A stretch of DNA of 64,000 nucleotides from Chrysomallon squamiferum (Eukaryota > Mollusca > Gastropoda > Neomphalida > Peltospiridae), in NCBI GenBank assembly GCA_012295275.1, contig CM022669.1:13212172-13276171 (forward strand), read 5' to 3'. Positions 1 to 13,775 of this stretch are shown piece after piece (within the stretch, counting starts at the first letter, position 1; the number at the start of each line of letters is the position of its first letter). The notes beneath the pieces were generated by a model. It was not told the origin of the DNA. It searched no databases and saw nothing but the letters and a program-made list of their open reading frames with translations. The translations under genes were made by a program, and so were the position numbers.

Positions 1-108
1 CAATAAATAGTCATTAAAAACAAAACAAACTTCAGGCCATCTGCTGTAAAATCCAACATGAAATTTATAACCATAATAATGTCAGTGATAACCCAAGCAT
101 ACACTGAC

Positions 109-3100
109 CTTGATAAAGCTCTTAGCAGCTCTGCACACATCATCGTAGTACTGTCTGTATGTCCACTTCTTCCACTCTCCTCCACGTTTTACAGCTACAA
201 ACACCAGCAAAATTATTTAATATGCATATCTTATCAAAAATGATATGGGTACATTATTGATTATACATTAGTATCAGTTATTCTCTGAATCTGTTTTTGT
301 GAGATAGTGGTGATCTAAATATATATATATATACACATGTATACATATATATAAATATATATATGTTTATATCTCTATTAATCTATGTGTGTGTGTATAT
401 ATATATAGAGAGAGAGAGTCAAAACTGGTCACATGTCTGTAACAGCCACATTTGTGAAGTCGTATACATATTAATGTAAATTATTTAGATTTGTTTATGA
501 ATTATCAGTACTGATCTAGATTTGTTAATATAAATTAAGCACTGATATGAGTGGTAAAAAACTTTGTTTCTGGTATACACTTTTTCTAAGAATGCTTCAG
601 TCTGGCTAGTCATAAGCATTAATCTTGACTTTGCCTGAAATTTCTGTATTTAAATCCACAATAAAATAATAAAAGACATTTCTTTTTTGTTTCTGTTTTT
701 TTTTTTTGTTATGATTCAACAACACAATTACTTATACATTTGTACTGAACAAAGATAAAATATTCAAGTTTAGAATGATCAACTGACTAATTGCTGGTTC
801 CAACTGATCCTCCATTAAAGCATGTTCTTAAAGATTATTAATAGTAAAGTTGATTTTACCTAGGGCTATATTGTTAGGACTTTTCTGCGTGGTGTTCTGC
901 AGTAACTTTATCACAGTTATTGGGTTTTCCGAGCCTCCACCCTCCTTCGTCATGCGTATTTTGACAGGGTGATCTCTCACAGTTGTCCACAAACTCTCAG
1001 AGTCCTCTGAAATTACAGTTCAATGATACAGACATAAATATGTTATCTGCATGTGTGGGGGTGTATGATATGTATGTATAATTGTGTATATATGTTTCAT
1101 GTGTGATACTGTAGAAAATAACAGCCTCAAAAAAAAAAAAAAAAAAAAAATGAAAATGAAAAAAACAAAAACAAAAACAAATACAATTATTAAAACAATT
1201 GAAACACGCACACACACACACACACACACGTATGTATGAACAGAATTATAATATGTGTTCGACAATACACATTATGCTCATTCCTGCTGGTTATGTATAT
1301 GCACTGTATTTTGTTATAACTGTAGAAAACAGAAATTTTATTTCTGTAACAAAGTCAGGTTTTGGGTTTTCTTCTGTTTTGGTACAAATTATCACTGATA
1401 CCATCACTATTTACACCTAGCTGTTTGCTGACATTTTACTTCCAAGAGAAACTTTCTCCAGATTATGGCTGTTAGCTCCAAAGGGTGGATTATCAAGCAT
1501 AGAAGTGAAGTTATTTAATTTGTCTGTGGTTTTATATGAGCAAAGCTATTTTCTTGTGACAGTATTCTGTAGGAGACAAGTTATTTAATCTGTCAACATT
1601 TTTGTACCATAATAAATGAACTTATAAGTGCAAAATGTGTTGATTGTGTATGATTACATTTTTGTTTTTAGCATTTTCTTTTTAACAAAAAAAAAAAAAA
1701 AAAAAGGTATTGAAATTTCTCTGGAGCAGTTTAATTCTTCCCAACTGAGTGACAATGTACAAGTCTGTGAGTGAGTGAAGATGAACAAGCAAACAAATTC
1801 CACCACACCATAAAGATACACGAATGAATTAACATTTAACGACGCCTCAGAACAAAGCTGCATTGGCTACATCTTAGAAAATTTCTCTTGGAATTAAAAT
1901 ATAAGCAAACAGTCAGGTATAGCAAACAGTGACAGTATTAGCAAAAAAGCAAACACGTGAACAAATCAAAGACTCTCACAATAAGAAACATGGTTTTAAT
2001 GGAAAGATGAAAGAACTCTGAGATGTACAGGCCTCGCTAACATGACATCGGTAATACTGTTTTGTGTGTCACAGTGACATTAGTAGTAAGTAAATCATGT
2101 GATAACAGATCAAGTAACATCATGTCACATGTATTGAGTCACTGTGGCAGATTGCTTTTTCCTGATAACCCTGGTGAATTCACCCAAAAGTAACGTATTT
2201 TCATGCTTTGCTTGTTGAAATAGTGCCTGTATTATTAACATGAACTTCAACAATATTTACTGACTTTGCTTAACACACTCAATTAAATACTTCATATAAC
2301 CTGGTTTGTAAAACGTTTCCATTTTGTCAGATTTTATTTATTTCTTCATTCGTTTATTATTGCTTCTTTGTTCATCTGTTTGTTTGTTTACTAGTATTCA
2401 TATTTTCATACAGTAGATCAATTCACAATGCGATACTTCTAGGTCATATTTACATTTGTGTTTTCATTTAAAATACAAGTTTTACAAAAATAAAAAGGGT
2501 TGTAACCTTTGTATTGCTGGAATACATCGTTACTTTTTGATGCTTCTATGTTAACTGCAGATGTTGCAACAGGTGGTGATGATGGAATATTAGACACACT
2601 GCAAAGTAAAAAAAAAAAAAAAAAAACACATAAATAAGCACTCTAATAAAATTGTGAGCGTTCATGTGTGCATGTTGCGTGAGCATAGATATATATATAT
2701 ATATATATATTTTAAATGATTTTATTTACAAATCTATCAGTATATAATAATAATAGTATTTATCTATCCATAAGCATGGATAATTTTTTTTTTTTAAATG
2801 ATTTTATTTACAAATCTATCAGTATATAATAATAATAGTAAAAATAAATATAAAAGCTGTTCGTTTAGAAGAAATTTTAAAATGTTCCAATGATTTATCA
2901 AGTCTAAATCAGAAACTGCATACATCACAGATTTCTATATAACATTTTCTTATTACAACCTTTCTCTAAAATAAAAACAAAAACAACAAGAAATATGCAG
3001 TATACATTTAGATTATGTCTTCACATAATCAAAAGTACTTTAAAATAATAAAAATTAAAAATAATAAAATACTGATACAACAAAGACAACATGAATTACC

Positions 3101-3257
3101 TGTGATTCTGGTTTGGGTCTGTTGACTCGGAGTTCATCTTCACAGATATTGTAGTAACGTGTCCACCTGAGGTGTTGTTTGAACACATTCCAGGCAGCTC
3201 TTCTGCTTCAGTAGTCATGGACCTACTACTACTACCACTACCTTTTGATCAGCAAAT
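109..3257 (-). CDS. ACSBG: ACSBG (bubblegum-family long-chain acyl-CoA synthetase), 5' coding exons, 3' partial
   Basis: Acyl-CoA synthetases of this family activate long and very long chain fatty acids to acyl-CoA with ATP at membranes. Four exons join in phase: 3100-3257 (coding from ATG at 3216-3218), 2507-2598, 860-1006 and 109-194, together 148 codons. An in-frame TGA lies 11 codons before the ATG, with no other ATG between, which supports this start. The first two exons give a Ser/Thr/Asn-rich N-terminus (MTTEAEELPGMCSNNTSGG). The third has SLWTTVRDHPVKIRMTKEGG and ENPITVIKLLQNT, the fourth AVKRGGEWKKWTYRQYYDDV and CRAAKSFIK, both characteristic of ACSBG1/ACSBG2. The AMP-binding and later motifs would lie beyond the left edge. 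ACSBG1 versus ACSBG2 cannot be decided; invertebrates usually have a pre-duplication form. Introns (195-859, 1007-2506, 2599-3099) hold AT and CA repeats, A/T runs and one direct repeat. Confidence 0.88.
2711..2841. repeat. 47-bp direct repeat in an ACSBG intron
   Basis: TTTAAATGATTTTATTTACA followed by AATCTATCAGTATATAATAATAATAGT occurs at 2711-2758 and again at 2795-2841, almost identical. Confidence 0.85.
3219..3257 (-). other. ACSBG: ACSBG 5' UTR part of the first coding exon
   Basis: These 39 bases lie between the acceptor (CTTACAG) and the start codon. They contain an in-frame TGA and a short GTA/GGT-rich run. The presence of an acceptor here means at least one non-coding exon lies upstream. 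Confidence 0.65.
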
Positions 3258-3762
3258 CTGTAAGGAGAGAATAGGAACAATCAACGTCAGAATCAGCCAA
3301 GCATTAAAAAATAGTCCCGATATTTTTTTTTTTTTTTTTTTTTTGGAACAGATTAATCAAGTTAAACATGTAACAGATAATCTCTAAGTACTTTTATGGA
3401 AAATGGATATGTATGCTTATAAAACAATGTATTGTCCAAACAAACTACCTTGCTGACAGTTAATTAAGGTGGTCTGGGGCAAAACAAGACATGTCTGGGA
3501 TTCATGAATACTTTTCTATTGGTATCATGCAGGTCTTATTGTCATATTAGTTTGCAAAGATTATAGCAGTGTATCCATGTTCTTGTATCATTTCAATGAT
3601 ATTTGCTAAAGAATAATTTTCAGTAAATGTGAAGAAAACTATTCTACTGCTTCAGTCAACCAAGTAAGCTTCATTAGTGTTATTTTTTTTTTTTATTAAG
3701 ATAATGTTGAGTATTTGTCTGTTACTATAGAAATTTTATACAAACTGAGAGAACTATCTATC

Positions 3763-3980
3763 TAATGGATTGAGGAACAAGTCCATTGCGTTTAAATCAA
3801 ATTTAATCATTACATAGAAAAAAACTTAAGCTTAATTATAATTGTTGGGAAGAAGTGGTAAATAACAATGGTGTATACATTATTGATTAAATTACATCTT
3901 GTTATCAGTTAAGCTTAAGTTTTCTTCTATGTGATGATTAAATTTAATTTAAAAGCAAAGACGTATTCCTCAATCCAATA
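3763..3980. mobile_element. MITE-like hairpin with ~78-bp inverted arms
   Basis: The left arm (3763-3841) begins TAATGGATTGAGGAACAAGT and ends ACTTAAGCTTAATTATA. The right arm (about 3905-3980), read on the minus strand, begins TATTGGATTGAGGAATACGT and ends ACTTAAGCTTAACTGATA. The loop is about 60 bases. Arms differ by roughly one base in six. The ends suggest a TA target site, as in Tc1/mariner-derived MITEs, but that is inference. No coding sequence inside. Confidence 0.6.
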
Positions 3981-4009
3981 CCTTTATGATCTTTTACTTT
4001 AAGGGAAAA

Positions 4010-4051
<42 letters not shown>

Positions 4052-5800
4052 CTTTATATAATAAAAAAGGAATATTTGGCACACTTTCCTACAATTAAAA
4101 AAGAGTAAATTATTATTTCTTCTGAAAAAAATAAGAATTAGTCATTTAAATATATTTGTCAAATAAATTATAGATGAATGATGTATTAAGAAATATTTTA
4201 GTTAACATTAAATAACTATTCCAGCGTATATTAAACAACAAAATATTTATGTAACACTGCCTGAAGTACTTCTTTATGAAAATGCTCATTTGATCAGAAA
4301 GATAAAAATCTTTCCCATACATAAAAATCCAAATTAATACTGAAACCAAGACAGTTTATACAAAATTTGTATAATGAATACAGACCAGACAGGACTGTAG
4401 GCAACAAAACAATAATAGCAGAGAAAGTAAAAAAGAGTGAATAACCATAAAAATGAGATGATGACTCAGTCAATGAACTAGAAAAAAAAAAATGTATTAC
4501 CAATTGATTAAATAAAAATCCGGTCTCAGACAAAGCTGGAATTTTAACACGATGAACTACATATCCTAACACCTCGTACATAAACTGGTATAAAAATTTA
4601 AAAAGTAAATATGTACACAAGTATTCTCTATCTCTTGTTTTTTTTTTAAACTACAGATGTAATCATTCAAACTTGACGGACCATATAAGCAAACATTTTC
4701 TTACCAGTGGTATCAAAGCAAACATGTTGTTACGAGAGCTGTCAAAATTCAAACACCTTTCTCACTTGAAATTTTATTCTTTCTCTTTCTCTTCACAATT
4801 TCATCAACTGACCAACTGCAAGTCATGGCAATCTGGTTTTGTCAGGTAGTTGTATGCGAGTGCATATATAAAAAAGCCAATTTTGTACTTTGACCCACAT
4901 TAATTCAGCTCACACAAAGAAGGTTGACACCCATCTCCACGTGTATGAGCACACTCCCCATAACCACTGTTATGGAGAAGGAGGAATGTGCACTGAAAAA
5001 TGTGTCCCAAAAAAGTAGCTGTGGACTAATCATTATGGAATGGATTGTTTGTTTATGCTATCTGAAGACTTTGTTTGGGTATCTTGCTAGCCTTGACCAA
5101 GATACCCCACATTCTTGGACACTGGAGTGAAAATTTAAAGCAAAAATTAAATAAGATAAAAAAAACTAACTAAATAAATAAATTAACAATTATATGTTGC
5201 ATGCATGCTTTTATATATGTATGTATGTATATAAATGAACCTACTCTGGCACAAAGTATTTTATATTTATTTTTATATTATTGTTATTGTTGTTGTTATT
5301 ATTTGTGATATTAAATATTCATTGATGGTGCAAATCACTGATTTATACATGAGAGACATAGAGGGAGAAAACACAGTGGGATTTAACACAGTGTTAAAAA
5401 GCTGAATAATGTCAACAGATTATCAACACTGTCAATATAACAGGTTGGTAGATCACCATCCTTGATTTTAGACACAGTAATCTGAAATTATTTCTCATCC
5501 TCGACGACAGTTGTCTGTTGGATGCCACATTCCATTTCCATGTTATAACAAAAGTGGTGCATGTGGCTGTCTTCATATCCAGACTTCACCTTGTTAGTCT
5601 GCCTAAGTTTCAGAAAAATAAACAGAGAAATAAACGACTGTATTCTTGTAGACGATGAAGACCTTCCCAAGACATTTTTTTTTTGTATTAATGATGCTTC
5701 TGCCACCTTCTGCCAGATTATTTCTTATGAAGCTAGAAGTTGTTTGGCAATATACAGTAATTCCCAAGTCATTTTAATAAAAAAAATTATAACTAATATC

Positions 5801-5895
5801 TAAGAATATTTCAAACTGTGCTTGGATTCAACATCAGTTGCTTTAAGCCTAAATCTTGCAACATTTTAAATTATGCTTGGATTTAACACCACTGG
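5801..5895. repeat. Diverged two-copy repeat (~60 bp)
   Basis: ATTTCAAACTGTGCTTGGAT and ATTTTAAATTATGCTTGGAT, each followed by a TTNAACA stretch, form two diverged tandem units. Confidence 0.5.
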
Positions 5896-7193
5896 AATAG
5901 TTATCAAGTTATAAGTCATTTGTGTCAAATCCAGGGGATTGTTATATCATAAGCAGTAGAAGAAAACAATTCTTAACAGCGATTTTCACATCAGTATATC
6001 CTTATGTACATATAAACATATACTTTTGAATCCATCATTTAGGCATACCACATTAATTATTTGTACTGGTTTATCCAGTTTATCTTCTTTTATTCATAAA
6101 TAAAACACCTGCCTGAAGCAGTCAACCATGAATGTCAGAGGTCCATATAAAAATACAAAAACAAGCCTATAAAGTAACTTCAGACAAGTTGTATAGAAAG
6201 TAGTTGACACTGTTTTTCACTCAGTATAAAGCTTTGGTGTGCAATAAAAAGAAGCCTTCAGAGGGTTTTTGAATTTTGGGGAATTAGTTGCTAATTATGG
6301 GACTGAGAGAGTTGGGTTCCCGTTTGAAAGAAATAATCTCCAGAAAATATTACAATAATATCATACTAATTGTATCTACAGTATATCTTGTTAAATACAA
6401 AGACACAAATTTTGATCACCTAAAGATAATGTTACCTTTTAAATTTACTGTATAAAATTCTCCAGAAAATTATAATCTCTTTATTATTATTATTATTGTT
6501 ATTGTTATTGTTATTATTTTATTAATTTTTTATCAGTTTTGATCGCGGTGGTTAAATTTATTTTTAATATTATTAGTATATATATTTTTTTTTTTTTTTT
6601 TACTTTTTAAAATATTTTTTTTTTAATTAATCACTTAAAAATGAATTATCATTCTTCAGATTTACATCCTTAATTACTGAACTATAGCCTGCCCATAAAA
6701 CTATTAGAAGGAGTATACATGATCCAGTTTAATTCTCACTGCTATGTCTAAAGAAGAGTGAAATTTAAAAAATAATGATAAAAAATAAATAAAATAAAAT
6801 AAAATAAAATAAAATAAAATCTCTGTACAAATTAGGTCCACACTTAGATTTTTGGACACACTGAATGTATGTACATGAATGTATAAATCCGGATTATACT
6901 AATACTACAGAATGCACCTTTTTATTGTTCGTTATTTCCTTGTTCTCTTCTCACAGACATAATTTTATTCAATGTTTTAACCAGCACATTTTAGATAGCA
7001 TGACCAACTTATTTTCATTTAGAGTTTATGAATGGATACATTACTAACAACTAATAATACTATCATTTACATCAGCATTAACATAATTCTGAAGTAATAA
7101 CTGCCCAACAAGAGATAAACATTTCCACAGTCTCAAGTAACTTAGAAGATACAAATATTGCAGTCTGAAGTTACCTGAGTAGTTTAATACACT

Positions 7194-7510
7194 GTACAAA
7201 GTATAAACAAGGTAACAGGTAACTGACAAGACAGTTTTAACTATACATTAATACTGATGTAAATACATGCAAATGAGGTCAGGTGCAGTTAATAAAATGC
7301 AAGTGGAATTATTTACAACCACAGTTATATGTAAGAGTATACATGCATTTAAGTATAGATCAGTACAAAGTATAAATGTAAGTAATGGGTAACTCTGACA
7401 AGAGAAAAATTAATTATCTGTTAATAACCATGTAAATGCAAATACGGTGAAATGGTCTGAATAAAATACAAATTAGAATGACATTTCTGTGTTAGGGTAT
7501 ATATGCATGC
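7194..7510. repeat. Diverged two-copy tandem duplication (~165 bp)
   Basis: Copies at 7194-7355 and 7364-7510 share GTACAAAGTATAAA, GTAACT...GACAAGA, AATACTGATGTAAAT/AATAACCATGTAAAT, ATGCAAAT, AATAAAATGCAA/AATAAAATACAA and TATATGCATG-like ends. Many changes, so it is an old duplication. Confidence 0.65.
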
Positions 7511-8320
7511 TTGTTGAATAATGGTGATGATTATGTATAGATATGAACATTTTTAGTTTTAAATCTTATTACACACTTTTGCCTCTGAGTATCCATCTTA
7601 AAAATAAAATTAAAATAAATAAATAAACATAAATAAATAAATAAATAAATAAACAAATAAAATAAATTTCTCCAAATTCTCAAATGATATCTTAAGAATA
7701 ATAAACACTGAGAGAAATCTTTTAAAAGAAATCTCATTACATTTCTTACCTATTATTATCATCATTTATATTAACTGTCATAAAAAAGTCAGCATGAAAT
7801 CACTTGACCATATGAAAATACATGTCCCATGTGTTTCATAAACAGTAAACAAATTGGCCATTTAGGTCAATAACAAAAACAACTTCAGCCAAAATCCATT
7901 ACCTGTGAATATAATTACTGCAGGTAAAAACTGCTGTGGCAACTTCCAAAACTGCTGTCTAAAATGCCAGCTATTTAGATTGTCAATGGCCATATCTTTT
8001 TTATTTTTTTTTTAAATGCCAACATATTCACCAATATTATTATAATTTTTGTTATTATTATTGTTATTGTTGTTGTTTCAATATTGTGGATACAGAGTCA
8101 TAAATATATGTTCCAAGACACTTTAGCCATATTATAATTCAACATATCAATACCTCTCCAATTTAAACAGTTTATTAAAGCAGAATGATGCAAACATTCA
8201 CAACTGCTGATAAAGATGCTGTATAGGAGAAGTATTTTCTACTGCTATAAACTGTCATATACATTTTACACCTGACATTAATTAAACAAGTCTGTATGTC
8301 TGTCTGTCTGTGTGTTTGTC

Positions 8321-8324
<4 letters not shown>

Positions 8325-8408
<84 letters not shown>
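8325..8408. repeat. (TG)n microsatellite, 84 bp
   Basis: Uninterrupted TG repeat of 42 units, preceded by a TCTG-rich stretch. Confidence 0.98.
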
Positions 8409-8409
<1 letters not shown>

Positions 8410-8937
8410 ATATGTGCGAATGCTTGAACTATTCTGTGCTTGATTGAGTACATGTGTGTGTTGCATCTTTCTCAGTGTATGTAAAATAAAAAAAATAAAA
8501 AATGAAATGCACAAAGCAAGATCACTTTAATGTATTATTTAAGCTGTTTCTTTAAAAAACTGAATAATAAACTGGACACACTGTCACAGTTTAGATTTGT
8601 TTTATCTAAAGATTAAAAGAGAGACAATTTCTACAGCCTGCTATTCTGTCAGTTAACAAAACAAAGAGACATACTTACAAATTCTTTCCCCTCAAGCCAC
8701 AGATGTGAATAAATTAAGAAATATCATATTCCAGATTATTTATGCTGAATTGTTTTAAGATTGTTCATTGGTTTTTTTTCATCAGTGGTGAAGCTTAACT
8801 GTCACTTTATATTTCTATTGATTTATTTATTTCCACACACTTACAACTATTGGTGCTGTGAGAAAACATCAATGTTGTCGGATGTATGCCACCTTTACAC
8901 ATCATATTATTTACAGTACATGTGTCAGAATCATCAT

Positions 8938-8969
<32 letters not shown>

Positions 8970-9540
8970 GAAATATATAGGATATGCTGATGACTATCAT
9001 GTGATATTAACTTAGTATTTATGTTAATTTAGATATGAAGATCTAAAGTTTGTTTTTTCAACATTAGCTGTATAAATATTTTGAATGTAGGAAGAAATCG
9101 TGTTTACAAAACGAAACATCAATGGAAGTTTTCTGCAAATAGCATGGCCGTGTGCCAAATACCTTGCATGCATATTTCCAGAAAGAAAAGAAAAAAACAA
9201 CATTTCTATACAAGAATCTAAAATAGGAAGAATGAATTCTTGATGTGTTGATGTGAATTCAAACTGCACACACTCTACTTGTTTAGCATTTAACATTCAC
9301 TGGTTGTGAAAACATATATCAGAAACCGAACTTAAGTAACAATACACGGTATGTGTGTATTTGTGTAATGTGTGTATGTTTATTCTTATAAGCTGTTTAA
9401 GTGAATAAATTGCACATGTACAAATGTCTGTATCACTGTAAATATGTCTATGTGTGTGTGTGATGATTATTACTGCATTTATATGTGTGTATCATATTAT
9501 TTCAAATTTTCTTGTTATACAAATTAATAATGGTAATTTT

Positions 9541-9640
9541 ATATATATATATATATATAGATAGATAGATAGATAGATAGACAGAGATAGACAGATATAG
9601 ATATATAGATATACATATATACATATATACATATACATTA
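9541..9640. repeat. (AT)n(GATA)n tract
   Basis: AT repeat passing into GATA and ATAC tetranucleotides. Confidence 0.93.
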
Positions 9641-12384
9641 TATGTACTTGCAAATAACAGTAATAAGGACTTGTTTATATATGATTTTTCTTCATTTTTT
9701 CTCTATCTTTTTTTTTCTTTTTTTAATTTTTTTAAATTAAATATCACTGAATGTTCACATGTCCAGGGAGTGATTCAAGGCTATGTGTCACTGTAAACTT
9801 TGTAGTGGCTTATATAAAATAGTATGATAAACTTTAGTTGCTTTTTTTCAAAGATCAAATTCCATGTTGAACCTCCTGCAATAGTTTTCTTGCTAGCTAC
9901 AAACGTATGCACTGATAGAAAGGTGCCACTAGATAAACTAAAGTAGGTGTTGTTGGATAAAACAAACTGTGGGTGATTAAAAACTGTGTGACAGGAAGGG
10001 TGGAATGTTCAATTTGTTTTTTGTTTGTTTAATTTTTTTTTTTTTTTTTAATGTTTTTTTTCTTCTTTTTTTTAACAAATATATAAAATTGTCCACTGAA
10101 GCACCAAATCAAGAAACATACATGGCAAACAGTAATAACTGTTTTGTGGAATGAATGAATGAATGAATGAATGAATGCTTAACAACAGCCCAGCACAAAA
10201 AAGTTACTGGCTAGTGGGTGTCAAACCAAAGATAAATTTAAAATGAATGTGCTGTATGAACCATCCCATCTGTCCATCCTTTTTGAGATTTATATAATCC
10301 AAAATATGAAAGACAGAGAGAATGAATTGGATATGGAAAAAAAATAAATAAATAAATAAATAAAAAAATATAAAAAAAAGGATAAAAAAAAAAAAACTTG
10401 AAAAGTAAAGAAAATTAAATCGGAAGAAAGAATAAGAAGGACAAGAAAAGGGAGAGGAAGAGACAAGAATTATAAACAAATAAAAGATTTTTTTTAGCCA
10501 GAAATTACCTACACACACAATCAATGTGTAGAATCAGGAGAAGGAGATTAGAGAATGCAAGTGATGGGATAATTACTGCAATTATTAACATCTGGAGAAA
10601 ATTCCTTGCACAAACTCTGCACACAGGACTATAACAACAGACAAACATTCCGAATAATAAGATAAAAATAACAGTAAAATGCACATACACACGTACACAC
10701 ACTTACGACCTCACTGAAGCGACATATACAACAGATTTTTCCTGATCAATAATAATTGTTATCTTCACACATTATAAAAAAACTAAACATTTCTTTATAG
10801 TCCAAAACCATTATCAAATAAATATTGGAAAACTGATTTCCAGTACAAAATCTATCAGAAGGAAAAAAGAGAATCTATTTATATTTAGTGTTTGCTTTCT
10901 TACAGGTTCTGGATTGAATACCCTAGCTAAATTATGCATTACTGAACAATTGTTAATTAGTATGTACATAGTAATTATATTCACATGAATGGGTTAACTG
11001 ATCTTTGAACTGTACATGTGGCAGTATAAACATGTTAAAATACTGTTATACTTCCCAATTTATTATTAAACTGTCTTTGGCAACCTGTCATCACTCATCA
11101 AAAAAGTATTTTTAAACAGCATTTTTTTGTTTATACTTCATTATTAATTAAGAATGCATAGCTGAAACACCCAAACAACAAACAAAACATAACATAACCA
11201 TATATACAGTCATATGCAGATACACCCAGACATAGATTATCTGTATAAATCATGATTTAGGAATGTTGAAAGCACCATTTGTTTGATTCTTAATATCACA
11301 TTTGAAAATCTTCAAGAACTTTGACCCTTTTTAGACCACCTTCTAAGACCAAAGTCTAATCGGATACGTTGATAAGAAAATCAATTCATTTCTAAGTTTA
11401 TATAAACAAAGTTTCACAGCCAAACTGAAACTTCTAAAATTAAACATCTGAGAAAATTAACAAAATTAACACAAAGACCAATTAAAAATTGCTATAATTT
11501 TCACATGTATTTAAATTTTATTAACTTTTCAGTCTATAGATTTAAATTACCAAAGAATCAGTTAACAATTTAACATTCCCTGTAATAATAAAATATAAAT
11601 AATTAAAATTTGAAAATAAAATATAACAATATACCTATCTGATATTAGCTTCTGAAGTTTTACATAAAAATGTTTTTATTATTTTCTAAATGTATCTGCT
11701 TCCAGAAGACATATGGTTATTGTATTTCGCACAATGTATTCTGGCGGTGTTAAAGAAATGTTCATTTATAAATTTATGCATTCCAAATTTATGCATAACA
11801 TGTCACTGCCTGGGAAATGTAACAAGTAACAAGCAACAGGTTTATGTTTATCTATAATAAAAAGGAAGAATCTAAACATTAGCAGTCATAAATAATTAGT
11901 ATCGCATGGATTATTTATCTGGCATACTGTCTGTCTTTCATTATGCATTAAGCACAATGCATTTAGCATTATTAAGTTTAAATGGGGGTGTTATGTGATG
12001 GGTTTTTTTAATTAGTATAATGTATTTGATAACTGCATAGTCTAAGCATAAAAATTAGAATAATAATAATAATAAAATTAAAATACATTTCAAATATTTC
12101 AATTTCATAGATATTTAACACTTTTGCAATTTACATATTCTAATTAACCTACTGCAGTAATATTTAAGTTGTATTCAGATATTTCAAAATCAATTTATGA
12201 AACAGATGCATCTGACAGTCCAGTATATAACAATAATATAGAAATATAGAATATTAATAATAATAATAATAATAACGAAAGTTTGAAACATTAAACATGA
12301 AACAAAATAATTTGAAGTTTAACAGATTAAAGAAAGTATTCATATAGTTGAGAAAAGCAATCCCAGTTTACCCTGCATGCATAG

Positions 12385-12670
12385 ACTGAATAAGGGATCC
12401 TCAATATACACAGTATTCATTCATTCAATAAAGGAGTCTCTAACATACAGCATTCATACAGAATAAAACAATCTGTAATATACAATATTCATTAATTAAA
12501 TAAAGGGAACTCTAACAAACAGCATTCACTGAATAAAGGGACACCCAGTGTGCATACTATGTATCCATCAAACAAATATATTCCCAGCATACATAGTATT
12601 CATATACTGATAAAAATGGGTCTTCAGTGCACACCTTTTTCATAAACTGATTAAATGGTTATCCCTAAAA
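12385..12670. repeat. Diverged ~45-bp minisatellite
   Basis: Units built on AATAAAGGGA, ACTCTAACATACAGCATTCA or close variants recur about six times with variable length. Identity is low, so the array is old. Confidence 0.7.
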
Positions 12671-12922
12671 CACAATGTAGACACTTCAGTGTTGTTGGTT
12701 CAAGACCCACTTAAGTAGTGTAGTAGTGACAGGTGCAGATAACGTCAATGAGTAACTCATTGAATGTGTCTTCCGATGACATCTATCAAGTAACACTTCT
12801 TACTGGTTACCATTTTGTTTGATTTTTTTTAATTAATAACACGTAAATGTGTATTCTGATGTAATCTTTATAAATATGTATACATGTATATGTATGTATG
12901 TATGTATATATGTATGTATGTA

Positions 12923-12928
<6 letters not shown>

Positions 12929-12979
<51 letters not shown>
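12929..12979. repeat. (TG)n microsatellite, 51 bp
   Basis: Pure TG repeat preceded by TATG repeats. Confidence 0.97.
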
Positions 12980-12981
<2 letters not shown>

Positions 12982-13264
12982 ATATAAGCATGATAAATAT
13001 GTATTTACTGTATATATGGTACAAACCATTAACTGTAGGGCCGTGTTATGACATAAGTGAATGAAATGTGATATTACTATTTACTAATACTAATTCTAAT
13101 GCATTTACATAATACACAATCCAGGCAGGGCATTATACTACATTGGACTTTATTAACAGGTCAGTTAAAAGGAAGTTATTCACAGATTAGTCCATGCTTC
13201 TTGCACTTTCCACCTGCATTTAGTGGAAGTCAGTCCTCAAATCTGAACTTAGAACCCATCAATC

Positions 13265-13345
13265 TTGAACTTGGTGGAACTGGGTTTATAGTTCAATGAT
13301 TTGTACATTGGCTGACGTGTGAATGGCCACAGGATCAATTCTCTC
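13265..13345 (+). mobile_element. Possible SINE head fragment
   Basis: The sequence TTTATAGTTCAATGATTTGT followed 20 bases on by GGCCACAGGATCAATTCTC looks like worn A- and B-boxes of a tRNA-derived SINE. The part after the B-box matches the other copies poorly, so this is a weak call. Confidence 0.3.
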
Positions 13346-13775
13346 TTCTTCACTTGGTGGTATTGCTATAAAGTTTAGTAGTTTTTGTTATTGGCTGCAG
13401 TATGATCAGTTGCACGATCGAATGATCGCTGTCTTCAGTATCTGCCCAGTATTATAAGATTTAATTTCCAACAGGTGTGCATAAAGGATACTTTGCAGTT
13501 GGGTCAAAAAGAATATTGCAAGAAGTTAAACAGTTTCCATTTTTATACAAAACAAATGTTTATATTTGACTATTAATAATCAAAATTATAAAAATAATAA
13601 TAAAATAATTAAAAAATCTAAGGTTTGTAAAACATTTACTTAAAGATTTTTAATCTTAATGACTACAAATTACATATTCAGTATGTGCTGATGCTATACT
13701 AGTTGTTTTTTTTTACTTCCAGAGAAACAAATTTATTAATTTTCATTTTTAATCATTTTTAACAGGTGACAGTAT

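Larger units (their letters stand above)
3258..7030. other. Non-coding stretch: probable ACSBG first intron, left part
   Basis: No supported gene. It contains a hairpin element (3763-3980), an AT run at 4013-4045, several poly-A/T runs and a diverged two-copy repeat at 5801-5895. The segment 4860-5130 is less AT-rich and not simple repeat, so it may be an old insertion, but no open reading frame there is convincing. Confidence 0.5.

Noticed and set aside
1-58. Possible next ACSBG exon at the left edge (minus strand TTTTACAG-CAGATGGCC)
   Set aside because: Every acceptor choice gives an early TGA in the phase left by the 109-194 exon, so no exon is called.
4294-4620. 108-codon minus-strand frame rich in Phe/Leu/Ser
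   Set aside because: AT-rich composition explains it; nothing recognisable.
8175-8514. Open frames coding long His/Thr runs
   Set aside because: They are the TG microsatellite translated; no codon bias or start context.
10204-10524. 106-codon hydrophobic frame
   Set aside because: Poly-A/T tract gives Phe/Leu/Ile by chance; no exon borders or family match.
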